The notes beneath the pieces are model-generated. The model saw only the letters and a program-made list of their open reading frames with translations, made no database searches and was not told where the DNA came from. From Apilactobacillus bombintestini (lineage in GTDB: Bacteria; Bacillota; Bacilli; Lactobacillales; Lactobacillaceae), in contig NZ_CP032626.1 in NCBI RefSeq assembly GCF_003627035.1, positions 496,001 to 560,000 on the forward strand: a stretch of 64,000 bases of DNA, written 5' to 3'. A program made the position numbers and the translations under genes. Each line of letters opens with the position of its first letter. Position 1 is the first letter of the stretch. Below are positions 49,407-58,354 of the stretch, piece by piece.

Positions 49407-49622
49407 TTATTTAAACTCCGTAATTTTAAAATCTGGGTTCTTCTTTTCGTATGCTAGGTGGTTACCTTCTAGAGGTTCGATGAATTCAATATTGTGGTCA
49501 GTGTTTTCATCTACTAGAGCTCTAGCTTCTACTTCTGATTCACAGTCTAAATATAGTGATTTTGTGAATTCTCTTTTAGGATTTGATTTAGTATTTTCTT
49601 GGTATAAAACTTTGTATATCAT
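49407..49622 (-). CDS. rpoY: RNA polymerase epsilon subunit
   Basis: 71 residues, the normal size for the small Firmicutes RNA polymerase subunit epsilon. [36 protein letters not shown], and the tail [10 protein letters not shown] are characteristic. ATG 49622 follows AAGGAGA on this strand; a longer frame to 49724 runs upstream of the RBS and is rejected. Operon with RNase J1. Confidence 0.96.
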   Translation of the reverse strand: MIYKVLYQENTKSNPKREFTKSLYLDCESEVEARALVDENTDHNIEFIEPLEGNHLAYEKKNPDFKITEFK

Positions 49623-49781
49623 AATTAAAAGTCTCCTTCTTAAATTTTTAACCGTGCGATTGTGTATTACACAACTAATTAAAACTAATTTTATCATATA
49701 AATTATTATAAGTATAGTAACCAATATATGGATAAGGTGGTAAAATTACACCAAGATAATTTATAAGAGGGGGCATTGTAT

Positions 49782-50228
49782 TTGTCATTATTATGGGAAA
49801 TATTAATTGGATTCATATTAGCTATATTTATATATAACGTAGTCCATCATTTTTTTATAACTAGACCAGCTGATTTAGGGTATGAAGCATCTACAAAAAT
49901 ATTAGATAGAATTGTAAAAAAACAAATAGATAGAAAAAAAGCCCACTTGATTAAAAGAAGAGATTTATCGGAAGTTTGGGAGAGAAATATATATGTTTAC
50001 GAATATATAATAGAATATGCTGATGATATATATTCTAATCAGAGCTTTATTAATGATTTAAAGAACAACATTAATAAATTAAACGAAGGAAAAGAATATA
50101 ATCATAAAATAGTGGTAACTGATTCTTTTGTTTTACACAATAAGATACATGTTGATCTTGCATATTTATTAAATTCCGCTACTTATGAATATGTATTAGA
50201 TATGAGAAAAGTAAACAACATAAAATAA
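49782..50228 (+). CDS. Conserved hypothetical membrane-anchored protein
   Basis: 148 residues. One N-terminal helix (LLWEILIGFILAIFIYNVVHHFF) is followed by a charged soluble part (EASTKILDRIVKKQIDRKKAHLIKRRDLSEVW onward) with no motif I recognise. TTG 49782 is chosen: AGAGGGGG lies 8 nt before it, while the TTG at 49776 is only 2 nt from that site. It is divergent from rpoY and convergent with def, sharing a bidirectional terminator. Function unknown. Confidence 0.75.
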   Translation: MSLLWEILIGFILAIFIYNVVHHFFITRPADLGYEASTKILDRIVKKQIDRKKAHLIKRRDLSEVWERNIYVYEYIIEYADDIYSNQSFINDLKNNINKLNEGKEYNHKIVVTDSFVLHNKIHVDLAYLLNSATYEYVLDMRKVNNIK

Positions 50229-50259
50229 AAAAGCAACCCTTATTAAGGATTGCTTTTTT
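50227..50259. terminator. Bidirectional terminator between the hypothetical gene and def
   Basis: Stem aaaaaagcaa(cc)cttattaag(ga)ttgctttttt, A and T tracts on both flanks. Confidence 0.85.
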
Positions 50260-50262
50260 GAT

Positions 50263-50826
50263 TTATTCAACAAATAAATCATTATCAACTTTTGAGAATG
50301 GGTTTTCTTTATCAATATGATCGTAGAATAAAGTACCATGTAAGTGATCAATTTCGTGTTGGCAAACGATTGCTGGATAGTTTTTAAGTCTTACTTTGTG
50401 TTCTTCTCCATTAACATCTTGATATTTAAGAGTAATTCTTGCGGAGCGGTGAATGTAACCGGGGATATCTTTATCCACAGATAAGCAACCTTCACCTTCA
50501 GTAAGAGCACAACGTTGAAGGGAACTAGATACAATTACAGGGTTAATAATAACATCCTTAAATAATGGTTCTCCATGTCCTTCAAAATCATTAGGCACTA
50601 GAACTGATGCCATCATTTCAGAAACACCTACTTGAGGTGCAGCAAGACCAACACCGGCTCTAAGCTTGTATTTTGCACAAAGTTTTGGATCTTGACTAAC
50701 TTCAAGATATTCCATTAAATCTTTGGCTAATTGTTTATCTTCATCACTTAGTGGGAATTTAACCTTATTGGCTTGCTTTCTTAACACTTTATCACCATCG
50801 CGAACGATGTCTTTCATTAGTATCAC
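50263..50826 (-). CDS. def: Peptide deformylase
   Basis: 187 residues, Gram-positive type 2 enzyme that removes the formyl group from nascent N-terminal fMet. All three motifs are present: GVGLAAPQ (motif 1), EGCLSV (motif 2, Cys metal ligand) and HEIDH (motif 3, the two His ligands and catalytic Glu). GTG start at 50826: GGAGG lies 8 nt before it on this strand, whereas the longer frame from 50841 overlaps that site. Confidence 0.97.
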   Translation of the reverse strand: MILMKDIVRDGDKVLRKQANKVKFPLSDEDKQLAKDLMEYLEVSQDPKLCAKYKLRAGVGLAAPQVGVSEMMASVLVPNDFEGHGEPLFKDVIINPVIVSSSLQRCALTEGEGCLSVDKDIPGYIHRSARITLKYQDVNGEEHKVRLKNYPAIVCQHEIDHLHGTLFYDHIDKENPFSKVDNDLFVE

Positions 50827-50860
50827 GAGTCTAACCTCCAAAAAAATAATTAATAAAAAT

Positions 50861-50869
50861 ATTATAACA
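50861..50869 (-). promoter_or_regulatory. Extended -10 promoter element of def
   Basis: On the minus strand TGTTATAAT, a perfect TATAAT with the TGn extension, 35 bp before the def start codon. No good -35 is seen, as extended -10 promoters allow. Confidence 0.6.
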
Positions 50870-50958
50870 TAGTGTGCAAAAATAGTCTGTTACTGAAATA
50901 CAGCTATAATAAATGATATAATTATGAAGATATATTTATATGGAGGTATAAGTATAAA

Positions 50959-51237
50959 ATGAATAACTATTCTTATCCAATTTTTCCTGATTGGAGTAAA
51001 GATGAACTTATTACTATGATGGATCTATATAATTCTGTTGAGAAAGCATATGAAGATCACAATGGAGTAAGTGCACAAAAAATATTAACTTTATATAATG
51101 AATTTAGAAAAATTAACCCAGCAAAAATGGAACAAAAACAAATAGATAGGGATTTTCAAAAGATTTCCAATTATAGTATCTATAGAACATGGGTAGCTGC
51201 TAAAAATACAAAAACTAAAAATGTAAGAATGAATTAA
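50959..51237 (+). CDS. UPF0223 family protein (YktA-like)
   Basis: 92 residues, cytosolic, helical. MNNYSYPIFPDWSKDELITM and YRTWVAAKN match the UPF0223 family of Bacilli (Bacillus YktA), function unknown. RBS TGGAGG precedes the ATG. In many relatives an inositol-phosphatase gene (suhB) lies between this gene and typA; here only a 297-bp regulatory gap does. Confidence 0.88.
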   Translation: MNNYSYPIFPDWSKDELITMMDLYNSVEKAYEDHNGVSAQKILTLYNEFRKINPAKMEQKQIDRDFQKISNYSIYRTWVAAKNTKTKNVRMN

Positions 51238-51325
51238 TAAATTCCTACATTATAGATAGGAAAAAGAAAACAAAGAAAATTTATAAAAACATATATGATG
51301 TCGTTTGCATTAATGTGGACAAATA

Positions 51326-51355
51326 TTGACGGAAACACATTTTTTATGGTATTAT
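51326..51355 (+). promoter_or_regulatory. typA promoter
   Basis: TTGACG (51326-51331) and TATTAT (51350-51355) with an 18-bp spacer. Transcription would start near 51362, giving a leader of about 170 nt. Confidence 0.7.
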
Positions 51356-51361
51356 CAAAAA

Positions 51362-51534
51362 TTGTATTGGTAGCGACGAAGATTGCACAAAAGGACATAC
51401 TTAATATTATTAAGTAAAGTTCTGCTGTGACTTATGTCACAGTTTTTTTATGCAAATGAATTATTATATGTAATGAACTTGGTCCGAGTTGCTAAGTAAA
51501 GAAACACATTAACGCTTCGAAGGGAAGGAAACTA
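51362..51534 (+). promoter_or_regulatory. typA 5' leader with an internal terminator-like hairpin
   Basis: A 173-nt untranslated leader. It contains hairpin acttaat-att-attaagt (51399-51415), then a strong intrinsic-terminator shape ctgtgac-ttat-gtcacag plus T7 (51425-51449), then about 85 nt more before typA, including a small aactt/gagtt-type stem near 51476. A terminator between promoter and gene suggests attenuation or a small RNA. No known riboswitch class was recognised. Confidence 0.55.
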
Positions 51535-53373
51535 ATGAATATTAGAGACGATATTAGAAATATTGCTATTATTGCCCACGTTGACCACGGTAAGACTACA
51601 TTGGTTAACGAATTATTAAAGCAATCAGATACTTTAGATGAACACGTTCAAATTGATGATCGTGCCATGGATACTAACGACATTGAAAAGGAACGTGGAA
51701 TCACTATTCTTTCAAAGAACACTGCCGTTAGATATGGTGACAAACAAATTAACATCTTGGATACCCCAGGACACGCTGACTTCGGTGGTGAAGTTGAACG
51801 TATCATGCGTATGGTTGACGGTGTATTACTTGTTGTTGATGCTATGGAAGGAACAATGCCACAAACTCGTTTTGTTCTTAAGAAAGCTCTAGAACAACAC
51901 TTAACACCAGTTGTTGTAATCAACAAGGTTGACCGTCCAGGTGCTAGACCAAGTGAAGTTGTTGACGAAGTATTAGACCTATTCATTGAATTAGGTGCTG
52001 ATGAAGAACAACTTGACTTCCCTGTTGTATACACTTCAGCTATGAACGGTACTTCAAGTTATGATCCTGAACTTTCAACTCAAGAACATACTATGAAGCC
52101 TGTATTTGATACTATTATTAAGACTATCCCAGCTCCTATTGATAACGCTGACGAACCACTACAATTCCAAGTTGCTATGCTTGATTATGATGACTTCGTT
52201 GGTCGTATCGGTATCGGTCGTATTTTCCGTGGAACAATTAAAGTTGGTGACAATGTTACTGTTATGAAGCTTGATGGTTCTACTCAAAACTTCCGTGTAA
52301 CTAAGTTAATGGGATTCTTTGGTCTAAAGAAATTAGATATTCAAGAAGCTAAAGCCGGAGACTTAATTGCCGTTTCTGGTATGGAAGAAATTAATGTTGG
52401 TGAATCTGTTGTTGATCCAAGCAAGAAAGAAGCTTTACCAATTCTAAGAATTGATGAACCAACTCTACAAATGACTTTTGGTACTAACACTTCACCATTC
52501 GCTGGTAAAGAAGGTAAGTTTGTTACTGCTCGTCAATTGGAAGACCGTCTACAAAGAGAATTGCATACCGATGTTTCTCTACGTGTTGAAAACACTGACG
52601 ATCCTGGTTCATGGACTGTTTCTGGTCGTGGTGAACTTCACTTATCAATCCTAATTGAAAACTTAAGACGTGAAGGTTACGAATTACAAGTTTCTCGTCC
52701 ACAAGTTATTATTAGAGAAATTGATGGTCAAAAGTGTGAACCATTCGAATCAGTTCAAATTGATACTCCAGATGAATACGCTGGTACTATTATCCAAACA
52801 TTATCTGAAAGAAAAGGTAACATGCAAAACATGGAAAGTGTAGGTAATGGTCAAACTCGTTTAACATTCCTTGCACCTTCTCGTGGATTAATTGGTTACT
52901 CAACTGAATTCTTATCAATTACTCGTGGTTACGGAATTATGAACCACACCTTTGAAAAGTACCTACCAGTTGTTAAGAACTGGAACCCAGGTAGAAGAAA
53001 TGGTGCTTTAGTATCCATCAACCAAGGTAAGACTACTACTTACGCAACTATGGGTATTGAAGACCGTGGTACTATCTTCCTAGATCCAGGTACTGAAGTA
53101 TACGAAGGTATGATTGTTGGTAAGAACAGTCGTGACAACGATATCTCAGTTAACATCACTAAAGGTAAGCAAATGACTAACGTTCGTGCTGCCGCTAAGG
53201 ATGAAACTGCTAAGATTAAGGAACCTGAACACTTGACTCTTGAAGAATCACTAGAATTCTTAAATGAAGATGAATTGTGTGAAGTTACTCCTGAAAACAT
53301 TCGTCTAAGAAAACAAATTCTAAACACTAACGAACGTGAAAAGCAAGCTAAGCGCATGCGTCACAACAAGTAA
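51535..53373 (+). CDS. typA: Ribosome-associated GTPase TypA/BipA
   Basis: 612 residues, translational GTPase of the EF-G family that aids 50S assembly at low temperature. G-motifs: [14 protein letters not shown] (G1), [13 protein letters not shown] (G3), [10 protein letters not shown] (G4). The family-specific C-terminal domain ([27 protein letters not shown], then [11 protein letters not shown]) is complete. Codons are noticeably more optimised than in neighbours, implying high expression. RBS AAGGGAAGG before the ATG. Its leader has an internal hairpin terminator. Confidence 0.98.
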   Translation: MNIRDDIRNIAIIAHVDHGKTTLVNELLKQSDTLDEHVQIDDRAMDTNDIEKERGITILSKNTAVRYGDKQINILDTPGHADFGGEVERIMRMVDGVLLVVDAMEGTMPQTRFVLKKALEQHLTPVVVINKVDRPGARPSEVVDEVLDLFIELGADEEQLDFPVVYTSAMNGTSSYDPELSTQEHTMKPVFDTIIKTIPAPIDNADEPLQFQVAMLDYDDFVGRIGIGRIFRGTIKVGDNVTVMKLDGSTQNFRVTKLMGFFGLKKLDIQEAKAGDLIAVSGMEEINVGESVVDPSKKEALPILRIDEPTLQMTFGTNTSPFAGKEGKFVTARQLEDRLQRELHTDVSLRVENTDDPGSWTVSGRGELHLSILIENLRREGYELQVSRPQVIIREIDGQKCEPFESVQIDTPDEYAGTIIQTLSERKGNMQNMESVGNGQTRLTFLAPSRGLIGYSTEFLSITRGYGIMNHTFEKYLPVVKNWNPGRRNGALVSINQGKTTTYATMGIEDRGTIFLDPGTEVYEGMIVGKNSRDNDISVNITKGKQMTNVRAAAKDETAKIKEPEHLTLEESLEFLNEDELCEVTPENIRLRKQILNTNEREKQAKRMRHNK

Positions 53374-53385
53374 TGTTATAGATTT

Positions 53386-53417
53386 AAAAAGAGTGGACAT
53401 TTGTCCACTCTTTTTTT
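53386..53417 (+). terminator. Terminator after typA
   Basis: Stem aaagagtggaca / tgtccactcttt with T7 tail. Confidence 0.9.
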
Positions 53418-53452
53418 ATGTACTTAAATAGTGCTATGTTATAGTTCAGATA

Positions 53453-53461
53453 TGCTATAAT
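53453..53461 (+). promoter_or_regulatory. Extended -10 promoter before ftsW
   Basis: TGCTATAAT (53453-53461), a perfect TATAAT with TGn extension, 38 bp before the ftsW start; the -35 region is weak. Confidence 0.65.
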
Positions 53462-53499
53462 ATTAGTGTTATTAAATGGCTTATGCTGGAGATGTATAC

Positions 53500-54711
53500 A
53501 TGTTTACACAAATACCAAGAAAAGGTAAAAAAATTAATATAACCAAACATATAAAAACTTTGAAACAAAATCTAGATAATCTAGATTATTATATTTTTAT
53601 TCCATTTATAGTGCTAGCTGTGATAGGGATAATTATGGTTTATTCAGCTAGTTCAAACATTTCTATTCAAAATGGTGGTAGTCCATTAGGATATTTGATA
53701 CGACAAAGCATGTTTGTATGTATCAGTTTATTCATTATTATGCTTTGTCTATCTGGAAATAATAAATTTGCAAGGAATTCTAGGTTCTTAGGGATTTTCT
53801 ACTTTACAATGATTATTGTTTTACTGGGACTTAAATTTTTTGGAAAGTCAGTTAATGGTTCTGCTGGTTGGATTGCCTTAGGACCTATTCATATACAACC
53901 AGCCGAAGTTGCTAAAGCATATATTATATTGCGGATGTCACAATTTATTTCTTCTAGAGAAGATAGATTTATTTCAGGTGATCGTACTGGACTATTTGGC
54001 CAACTTATTTCTATTTGTATTATGCTAGTGTTAATTTTATTTCAACCTGATTTAGGTGGTACCGTTATTAATGCAGCTATTTTAATTGTTTTATTATTTG
54101 CAAGTGGAATCAACTGGCGTGGAGCTAGTTTGCTTACTTTACTTGGACTAGTTTTTTCATGGTCATTACTAAAATTACTAGTTATTACTCATCCTAATGG
54201 ATCAAGTAATTATCAAATGAACAGAATTGTTGCCTATGCTAACCCATTTAAATATGCTCGTGGAATTGGTCAACAACTAGTAAATTCCTATTATGCATTG
54301 AGTAATGGGGGAGTATTTGGTGTAGGGTTAGGAAACAGTATTCAAAAAACTGGTTATCTACCTGAACCTAATACAGACTTTATTATGTCCATTATTTCAG
54401 AAGAATTAGGATTAGTTGGTATATTATTTATTTTAATTTTATTATTTGCAATTGTTACTAGATGTGTACAATTAGGTATTCGTTCAGATAATACTTATGA
54501 CACATTAGTTTGTTACGGAGTAGCTATCTATATGCTAGTTCAATCATTCTTTAATGTTGGTGGTGCCGTTGGATTGCTACCTATTACTGGTGTTACTTTC
54601 CCATTTATTAGTTATGGTGGATCTAGTATGTTAACACTTGCTTTATGTATCGGAATGGTATTAGTTATTGGCTCTAAGCAAAAAATGTCAAAGATGAGAA
54701 ATAGACGTTAA
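53500..54711 (+). CDS. ftsW: FtsW-type peptidoglycan polymerase (SEDS family)
   Basis: 403 residues with about ten membrane helices. SEDS proteins polymerise lipid II with a class B PBP, here probably the PBP at 20203. Signatures: FIPFIVLAVIGIIMVYSAS, the region with the catalytic Asp (LILFQPDLGGTVIN), GIGQQLVNSYYALSNGGVFGVGLGNS and ISYGGSSMLTLA. ATG 53500 with GGAG 8 nt before; the ATG at 53476 is upstream of that RBS. Position after typA matches Bacillus ylaO, supporting FtsW over RodA. Confidence 0.92.
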   Translation: MFTQIPRKGKKINITKHIKTLKQNLDNLDYYIFIPFIVLAVIGIIMVYSASSNISIQNGGSPLGYLIRQSMFVCISLFIIMLCLSGNNKFARNSRFLGIFYFTMIIVLLGLKFFGKSVNGSAGWIALGPIHIQPAEVAKAYIILRMSQFISSREDRFISGDRTGLFGQLISICIMLVLILFQPDLGGTVINAAILIVLLFASGINWRGASLLTLLGLVFSWSLLKLLVITHPNGSSNYQMNRIVAYANPFKYARGIGQQLVNSYYALSNGGVFGVGLGNSIQKTGYLPEPNTDFIMSIISEELGLVGILFILILLFAIVTRCVQLGIRSDNTYDTLVCYGVAIYMLVQSFFNVGGAVGLLPITGVTFPFISYGGSSMLTLALCIGMVLVIGSKQKMSKMRNRR

Positions 54712-54729
54712 TACTTTGGAGGTATTTTT

Positions 54730-55008
54730 GTGACTGATAGTATAGAAAGTAGAAAAAGCTTAATTGTTTACGTATATTCAACCAAACAAGTTAGACAATT
54801 GAAAAAATATGGTTTGATACATTATGTATCACAAAAAATGCATTATGTAGTTTTATATGTAAATGCAGAAAATTATGAATGGATTAAAGATAAACTTAAG
54901 TCTTTAAGACTAGTTAAAAAAATAGAAGAAACTCCATATGAAGAATTATCTAATGAATTCGCTAATAGTGATGAATTTGGAGATTCTGAAGATGATGAAG
55001 AATATTAA
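54730..55008 (+). CDS. YlbG family protein (DUF2129)
   Basis: 92 residues. RKSLIVYVYSTKQVRQLKKYG and YVSQKMHYVVLYVNAENYE match the YlbG/UPF0298 family, a small cytosolic protein of unknown role always encoded just before rsmD in Bacilli. A strongly acidic tail (SDEFGDSEDDEEY) ends it. GTG start with TTGGAGG upstream; 18 nt after ftsW and 15 nt before rsmD. Confidence 0.92.
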   Translation: MTDSIESRKSLIVYVYSTKQVRQLKKYGLIHYVSQKMHYVVLYVNAENYEWIKDKLKSLRLVKKIEETPYEELSNEFANSDEFGDSEDDEEY

Positions 55009-55023
55009 GGAGCGTAGGATAGT

Positions 55024-55581
55024 ATGAGGGTTATTTCAGGAAAGTTTGGAAGTCGTAGTTTAAAACCAGTACCTGGTAATAAAACTCGTCCCACTACAGA
55101 CAAAGTAAAGGAATCATTATTTAATATAATTGGTCCTTTTTTTGATGGCGGAAATTTCTTAGATTTATATGCTGGTTCAGGTGCTGTAGGCATTGAAGCT
55201 ATTTCTAGAGGAATGGATTCTGCTACTTTAATTGATAGACAATACTTAGCTATAAAAACCATTAAAGATAATGTAAAAATGACTAATGAAGAATCGAATT
55301 TTAATATATATAAAATGGATTCCGATAAGGCTTTAGAAAAGTTATCATCTAATGGCAAAAAATTTGATTACATTTTCTTAGATCCTCCATACAAAATGCA
55401 AAAAATGGTGGAACAATTAGCTACTATCAAAGAACTTAATTTATTAAATGAAAATGGTATGGTTATTTGTGAAACGGATGATAACGTTCACCTAAAAGAT
55501 GATGTGGATGGTTATAATCTAATTCAACAAAAGGTATATGGTATAACCATAGTTACATTGTATAGACTAATGGAGGAATAA
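55024..55581 (+). CDS. rsmD: 16S rRNA (guanine-966-N2)-methyltransferase RsmD
   Basis: 185 residues. The N-terminus MRVISGKFGSRSLKPVPG, TRPTTDKVKESLFNII, SAM motif DLYAGSGAVGIEAISRG and the catalytic DPPY (FLDPPYKMQ) are all diagnostic. It methylates G966 of 16S rRNA on assembled 30S subunits. It ends 2 nt before coaD, the usual rsmD-coaD pair. Confidence 0.96.
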   Translation: MRVISGKFGSRSLKPVPGNKTRPTTDKVKESLFNIIGPFFDGGNFLDLYAGSGAVGIEAISRGMDSATLIDRQYLAIKTIKDNVKMTNEESNFNIYKMDSDKALEKLSSNGKKFDYIFLDPPYKMQKMVEQLATIKELNLLNENGMVICETDDNVHLKDDVDGYNLIQQKVYGITIVTLYRLMEE

Positions 55582-55583
55582 TA

Positions 55584-56060
55584 ATGACTACAGCAATTTT
55601 TCCAGGAAGTTTTGATCCTATAACTAATGGTCATTTAGACCTTATTAAACGTGCTAGTAAATTATTCGATAAGGTAATTATTACGGTAGCTAATAATACT
55701 AGTAAGAATGGCGTTTTTAACGCTCAAGAAAGAATTGATTTAATAAAGCCTAATATTGATGCTATGAATAACGTTGAAGTTAGAGAAGCAAAAGGATTAA
55801 CTGTGGATTTCGCAAGACAAGTAGGTGCTAAAGTTATTATTAGAGGATTACGAAATTCAACTGATTTTAATTCTGAAAGTTCAATATCAAATATGAACTA
55901 TCATTTAGATAACGATATAGAATCAGTATTTTTAATAACTAGACCTAAATATCAAGCAGTTTCGTCAAGCCTGATTAGAGAGATTGCATATTTTGGGGGA
56001 GATATTGAAGAATATGTTCCCGATAATGTTGCTAATTCCTTAAGAAAGAGATTTAAGTAA
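55584..56060 (+). CDS. coaD: Phosphopantetheine adenylyltransferase
   Basis: 158 residues, hexameric nucleotidyltransferase for the fourth step of CoA synthesis. The T/HxGH motif is TNGHLDLI within FPGSFDPITNGH at the N-terminus. VIIRGLRNSTDF and the ISSS-like YQAVSSSLIREIA motif are present. Last base overlaps the sepM start. Confidence 0.97.
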   Translation: MTTAIFPGSFDPITNGHLDLIKRASKLFDKVIITVANNTSKNGVFNAQERIDLIKPNIDAMNNVEVREAKGLTVDFARQVGAKVIIRGLRNSTDFNSESSISNMNYHLDNDIESVFLITRPKYQAVSSSLIREIAYFGGDIEEYVPDNVANSLRKRFK

Positions 56061-57109
56061 TGAAAAAAATTTTAAAGAGCAAGAAAACATTTAACGTATT
56101 TATTATTGTTGCCGTAATTTTAATTGTTGGCTCAATTTTAAATATCCCATTCTTACCCAAATATATTGAGGGACCTGGCTCAGCGCCTAACTTAAAAAAT
56201 GTGGTAAAAGTTGATAACCATAATGATAGTTATAAAGGAAAGTTTATGTTTACTACGGTAAGTGAAATGCAAGCTTCTCCTATAACTTACCTTTGGGCTA
56301 AGATTAATCCACATTACTCAATTGAAGATGATGTTACTGATGGTCAATCCATGAGTAGTTATGAAAATCTACAAAATATTTATATGAGGACATCCATTAG
56401 TAATGCGGTATATAATGCATTCCACTATGCTAAGAAGGATGTATCGCTAACTTATCAAGGCATTTATGTATTGGAAGTAGATAAAAAATCTAAGTTTTAC
56501 GGATTCATTCAACCAGGAGATTTAATTACTTCATTAAATGGACATAGTTTTAAAAGTTCTAGTCAATTTAGAAAGTATGTTAAATCTAAAAAGATTGGCG
56601 ATAACATGGATATAACTTTTTATCGTGGTAAAAAGAAAATGCATGTTTCCAAAAAATTATATGGATTAGCAGGAAGTAAGATTCCTGGTATAGGAATAGT
56701 GCTAACTGATAATAATGAAGTTAAAACGCAATTTCCTGTTAAAGTAAATCCTGGTCAAGTGGGTGGACCATCTGCTGGATTAATGTTCTCATTGGAAATA
56801 TATCAACAATTAGTCAAAAAAGATATTAGAAATGCAAATGCTATTGCTGGTACAGGTACTATTGATGAATATGGTAATGTAGGAGAAATTGGTGGAATTG
56901 ATAAAAAAATTATTGCTGCCAGAGATAACGGAGCAAGATATTTCTTAGCACCTTATGTTAAACCTACTAAAGAAGTGATTAGTCAGGAAGAAGATCATAT
57001 GACTAATTATCAATTAGCTGTTAAAACAGCAAAAAAATATGCACCTAAAATGAAGGTTATTCCTGTATCCTCATTCAGCGATGCATTACAAAAATTGAAA
57101 AAATTATAA
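56060..57109 (+). CDS. SepM family PDZ/Lon-like membrane protease (YlbL)
   Basis: 349 residues: one N-terminal membrane helix (NVFIIVAVILIVGSILNIPF), a PDZ domain (GIYVLEVDKKSKFYGFIQPGD onward) and an extracellular S16 Lon-type protease domain. The catalytic Ser is in GQVGGPSAGLMFSLE and Lys in GGIDKKIIAARD. Streptococcal SepM trims the competence-linked peptide CSP; Bacillus YlbL acts on the division inhibitor YneA. The substrate here is unknown. Overlaps coaD by one base, and a terminator follows. Confidence 0.92.
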   Translation: MKKILKSKKTFNVFIIVAVILIVGSILNIPFLPKYIEGPGSAPNLKNVVKVDNHNDSYKGKFMFTTVSEMQASPITYLWAKINPHYSIEDDVTDGQSMSSYENLQNIYMRTSISNAVYNAFHYAKKDVSLTYQGIYVLEVDKKSKFYGFIQPGDLITSLNGHSFKSSSQFRKYVKSKKIGDNMDITFYRGKKKMHVSKKLYGLAGSKIPGIGIVLTDNNEVKTQFPVKVNPGQVGGPSAGLMFSLEIYQQLVKKDIRNANAIAGTGTIDEYGNVGEIGGIDKKIIAARDNGARYFLAPYVKPTKEVISQEEDHMTNYQLAVKTAKKYAPKMKVIPVSSFSDALQKLKKL

Positions 57110-57117
57110 AAAATTAG

Positions 57118-57147
57118 AAGAATGTATGTATTTTACATTCTTTTTTT
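57118..57147 (+). terminator. Terminator after sepM
   Basis: Stem agaatgta / tacattct with loop tgtattt-like and T8 tail; it separates coaD-sepM from the comE genes. Confidence 0.85.
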
Positions 57148-57175
57148 CGTATTTATTTAATGAAGGGAGGAAAAG

Positions 57176-57823
57176 GTGAATAAGATATTGGAAACAATAG
57201 AACGTATAAAAGATTTTATTAATGAATATGCATATAAAATTATTATTAGTTTAGTTTCTGCATGTGCGATATTAATATTGGCAGGATTCTGGTTAATTAG
57301 GGGTTCTAATTTATCTACGGATAATAATGGAGAACCTTCTGGTGATCAAAGTAATAAAGTTACTAGTACAGAAAGCAATGATAGTGGCGAGGTATATGTA
57401 GATGTTAAAGGAGAAGTTAAACATCCGGGGATGTATAAGTTAAATTCTGGCAGTAGAGTTAATGACGCTATTAAACAAGCTGAAGGTTTTACAAAGAATG
57501 CTGATCAATCATCTATAAACTTAGCGCAGAATCTTTCTGATGAAGAAGTGATTGTTGTGGATAACTACAAAAATCATAAGGAAAATACACAGAATTCATT
57601 TTCTAATGCTTCTTCAAACAATAGTGAACCTGGAAAAATACATTTAAATTCTGCAGATACTAATGAATTGCAAAAATTGGATAGAGTAGGAGCTAAAACT
57701 GCTCAAAAGATAGTTGATTTTAGAAATGAAAACCATGGATTTAAAAACATAGAAGAAATAAAGCAAGTTAGTGGATTAGGTGATAAGAGTTACGAAAGAT
57801 TAAAAGATTCTGTAACACTATAA
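57176..57823 (+). CDS. comEA: Competence DNA receptor ComEA
   Basis: 215 residues. One N-terminal membrane helix (IIISLVSACAILILAGFWLI), then an SLBB-like domain (VYVDVKGEVKHPGMYKLNSGSRVNDAI), a Ser/Asn linker, and the C-terminal helix-hairpin-helix DNA-binding domain (KIHLNSADTNELQKLDRVG, then GFKNIEEIKQVSGLGDKSYERL). It binds extracellular double-stranded DNA and passes it to ComEC. GTG start with GGGAGG upstream. All domains intact. Confidence 0.95.
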   Translation: MNKILETIERIKDFINEYAYKIIISLVSACAILILAGFWLIRGSNLSTDNNGEPSGDQSNKVTSTESNDSGEVYVDVKGEVKHPGMYKLNSGSRVNDAIKQAEGFTKNADQSSINLAQNLSDEEVIVVDNYKNHKENTQNSFSNASSNNSEPGKIHLNSADTNELQKLDRVGAKTAQKIVDFRNENHGFKNIEEIKQVSGLGDKSYERLKDSVTL

Positions 57824-57874
57824 TTTTTGCTATACTAGTAAGTAATGATTATTTGAAAGAGGAGCATTTTATTT

Positions 57875-58354
57875 ATGACTAAACACAGAATTCCATGGGA
57901 TAAATATTTTATGCTACAAGCTGTATTGTTATCCACAAGAGGAACATGCAATCGTTTATCCGTAGGTGCAACTATCGTACGTGATAAAAGAATCATAGCC
58001 GGTGGATATAATGGATCTGTAGCTGGAGATAAACACTGTATCGATGAAGGTTGTTATATGCGTAATGGACATTGCTTGAGAACTATTCATGCGGAGATGA
58101 ACGCTATCTCACAATGTGCTAAATTTGGTGAATCCACTGATGGCGCAGAAATTTATGTTACCGATTTTCCATGCCTTGCTTGTACTAAAGTCTTATTGCA
58201 AGCTGGAATTAAAAAGATTAACTACCTAAGAAACTATCATAATGATGAATATGCACTTTCATTGATTAAGCTAAAAAATGTGGAATTAAATCAAGTAGTA
58301 CTTGATGAAGAAACCATTAAACAAATAAAATTTAGTTCTTATTTACCAAAATAA
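57875..58354 (+). CDS. comEB: ComEB, dCMP deaminase family
   Basis: 159 residues. The zinc-dependent deaminase motifs are complete: RTIHAEMNAI (His ligand and catalytic Glu) and FPCLACTKVL (PCxxC, two Cys ligands). It converts dCMP to dUMP for thymidylate synthesis; although in the com operon, it is dispensable for uptake in Bacillus. RBS AAGAGGAG before the ATG. comEC follows with no gap. Confidence 0.95.
   Translation: MTKHRIPWDKYFMLQAVLLSTRGTCNRLSVGATIVRDKRIIAGGYNGSVAGDKHCIDEGCYMRNGHCLRTIHAEMNAISQCAKFGESTDGAEIYVTDFPCLACTKVLLQAGIKKINYLRNYHNDEYALSLIKLKNVELNQVVLDEETIKQIKFSSYLPK

Noticed and set aside
51368..51418. Possible 16-residue leader peptide (TTG start, stop TAA) in the typA leader
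   Set aside because: No ribosome-binding site before the TTG, no run of regulatory codons, and it overlaps the first hairpin; a chance frame.
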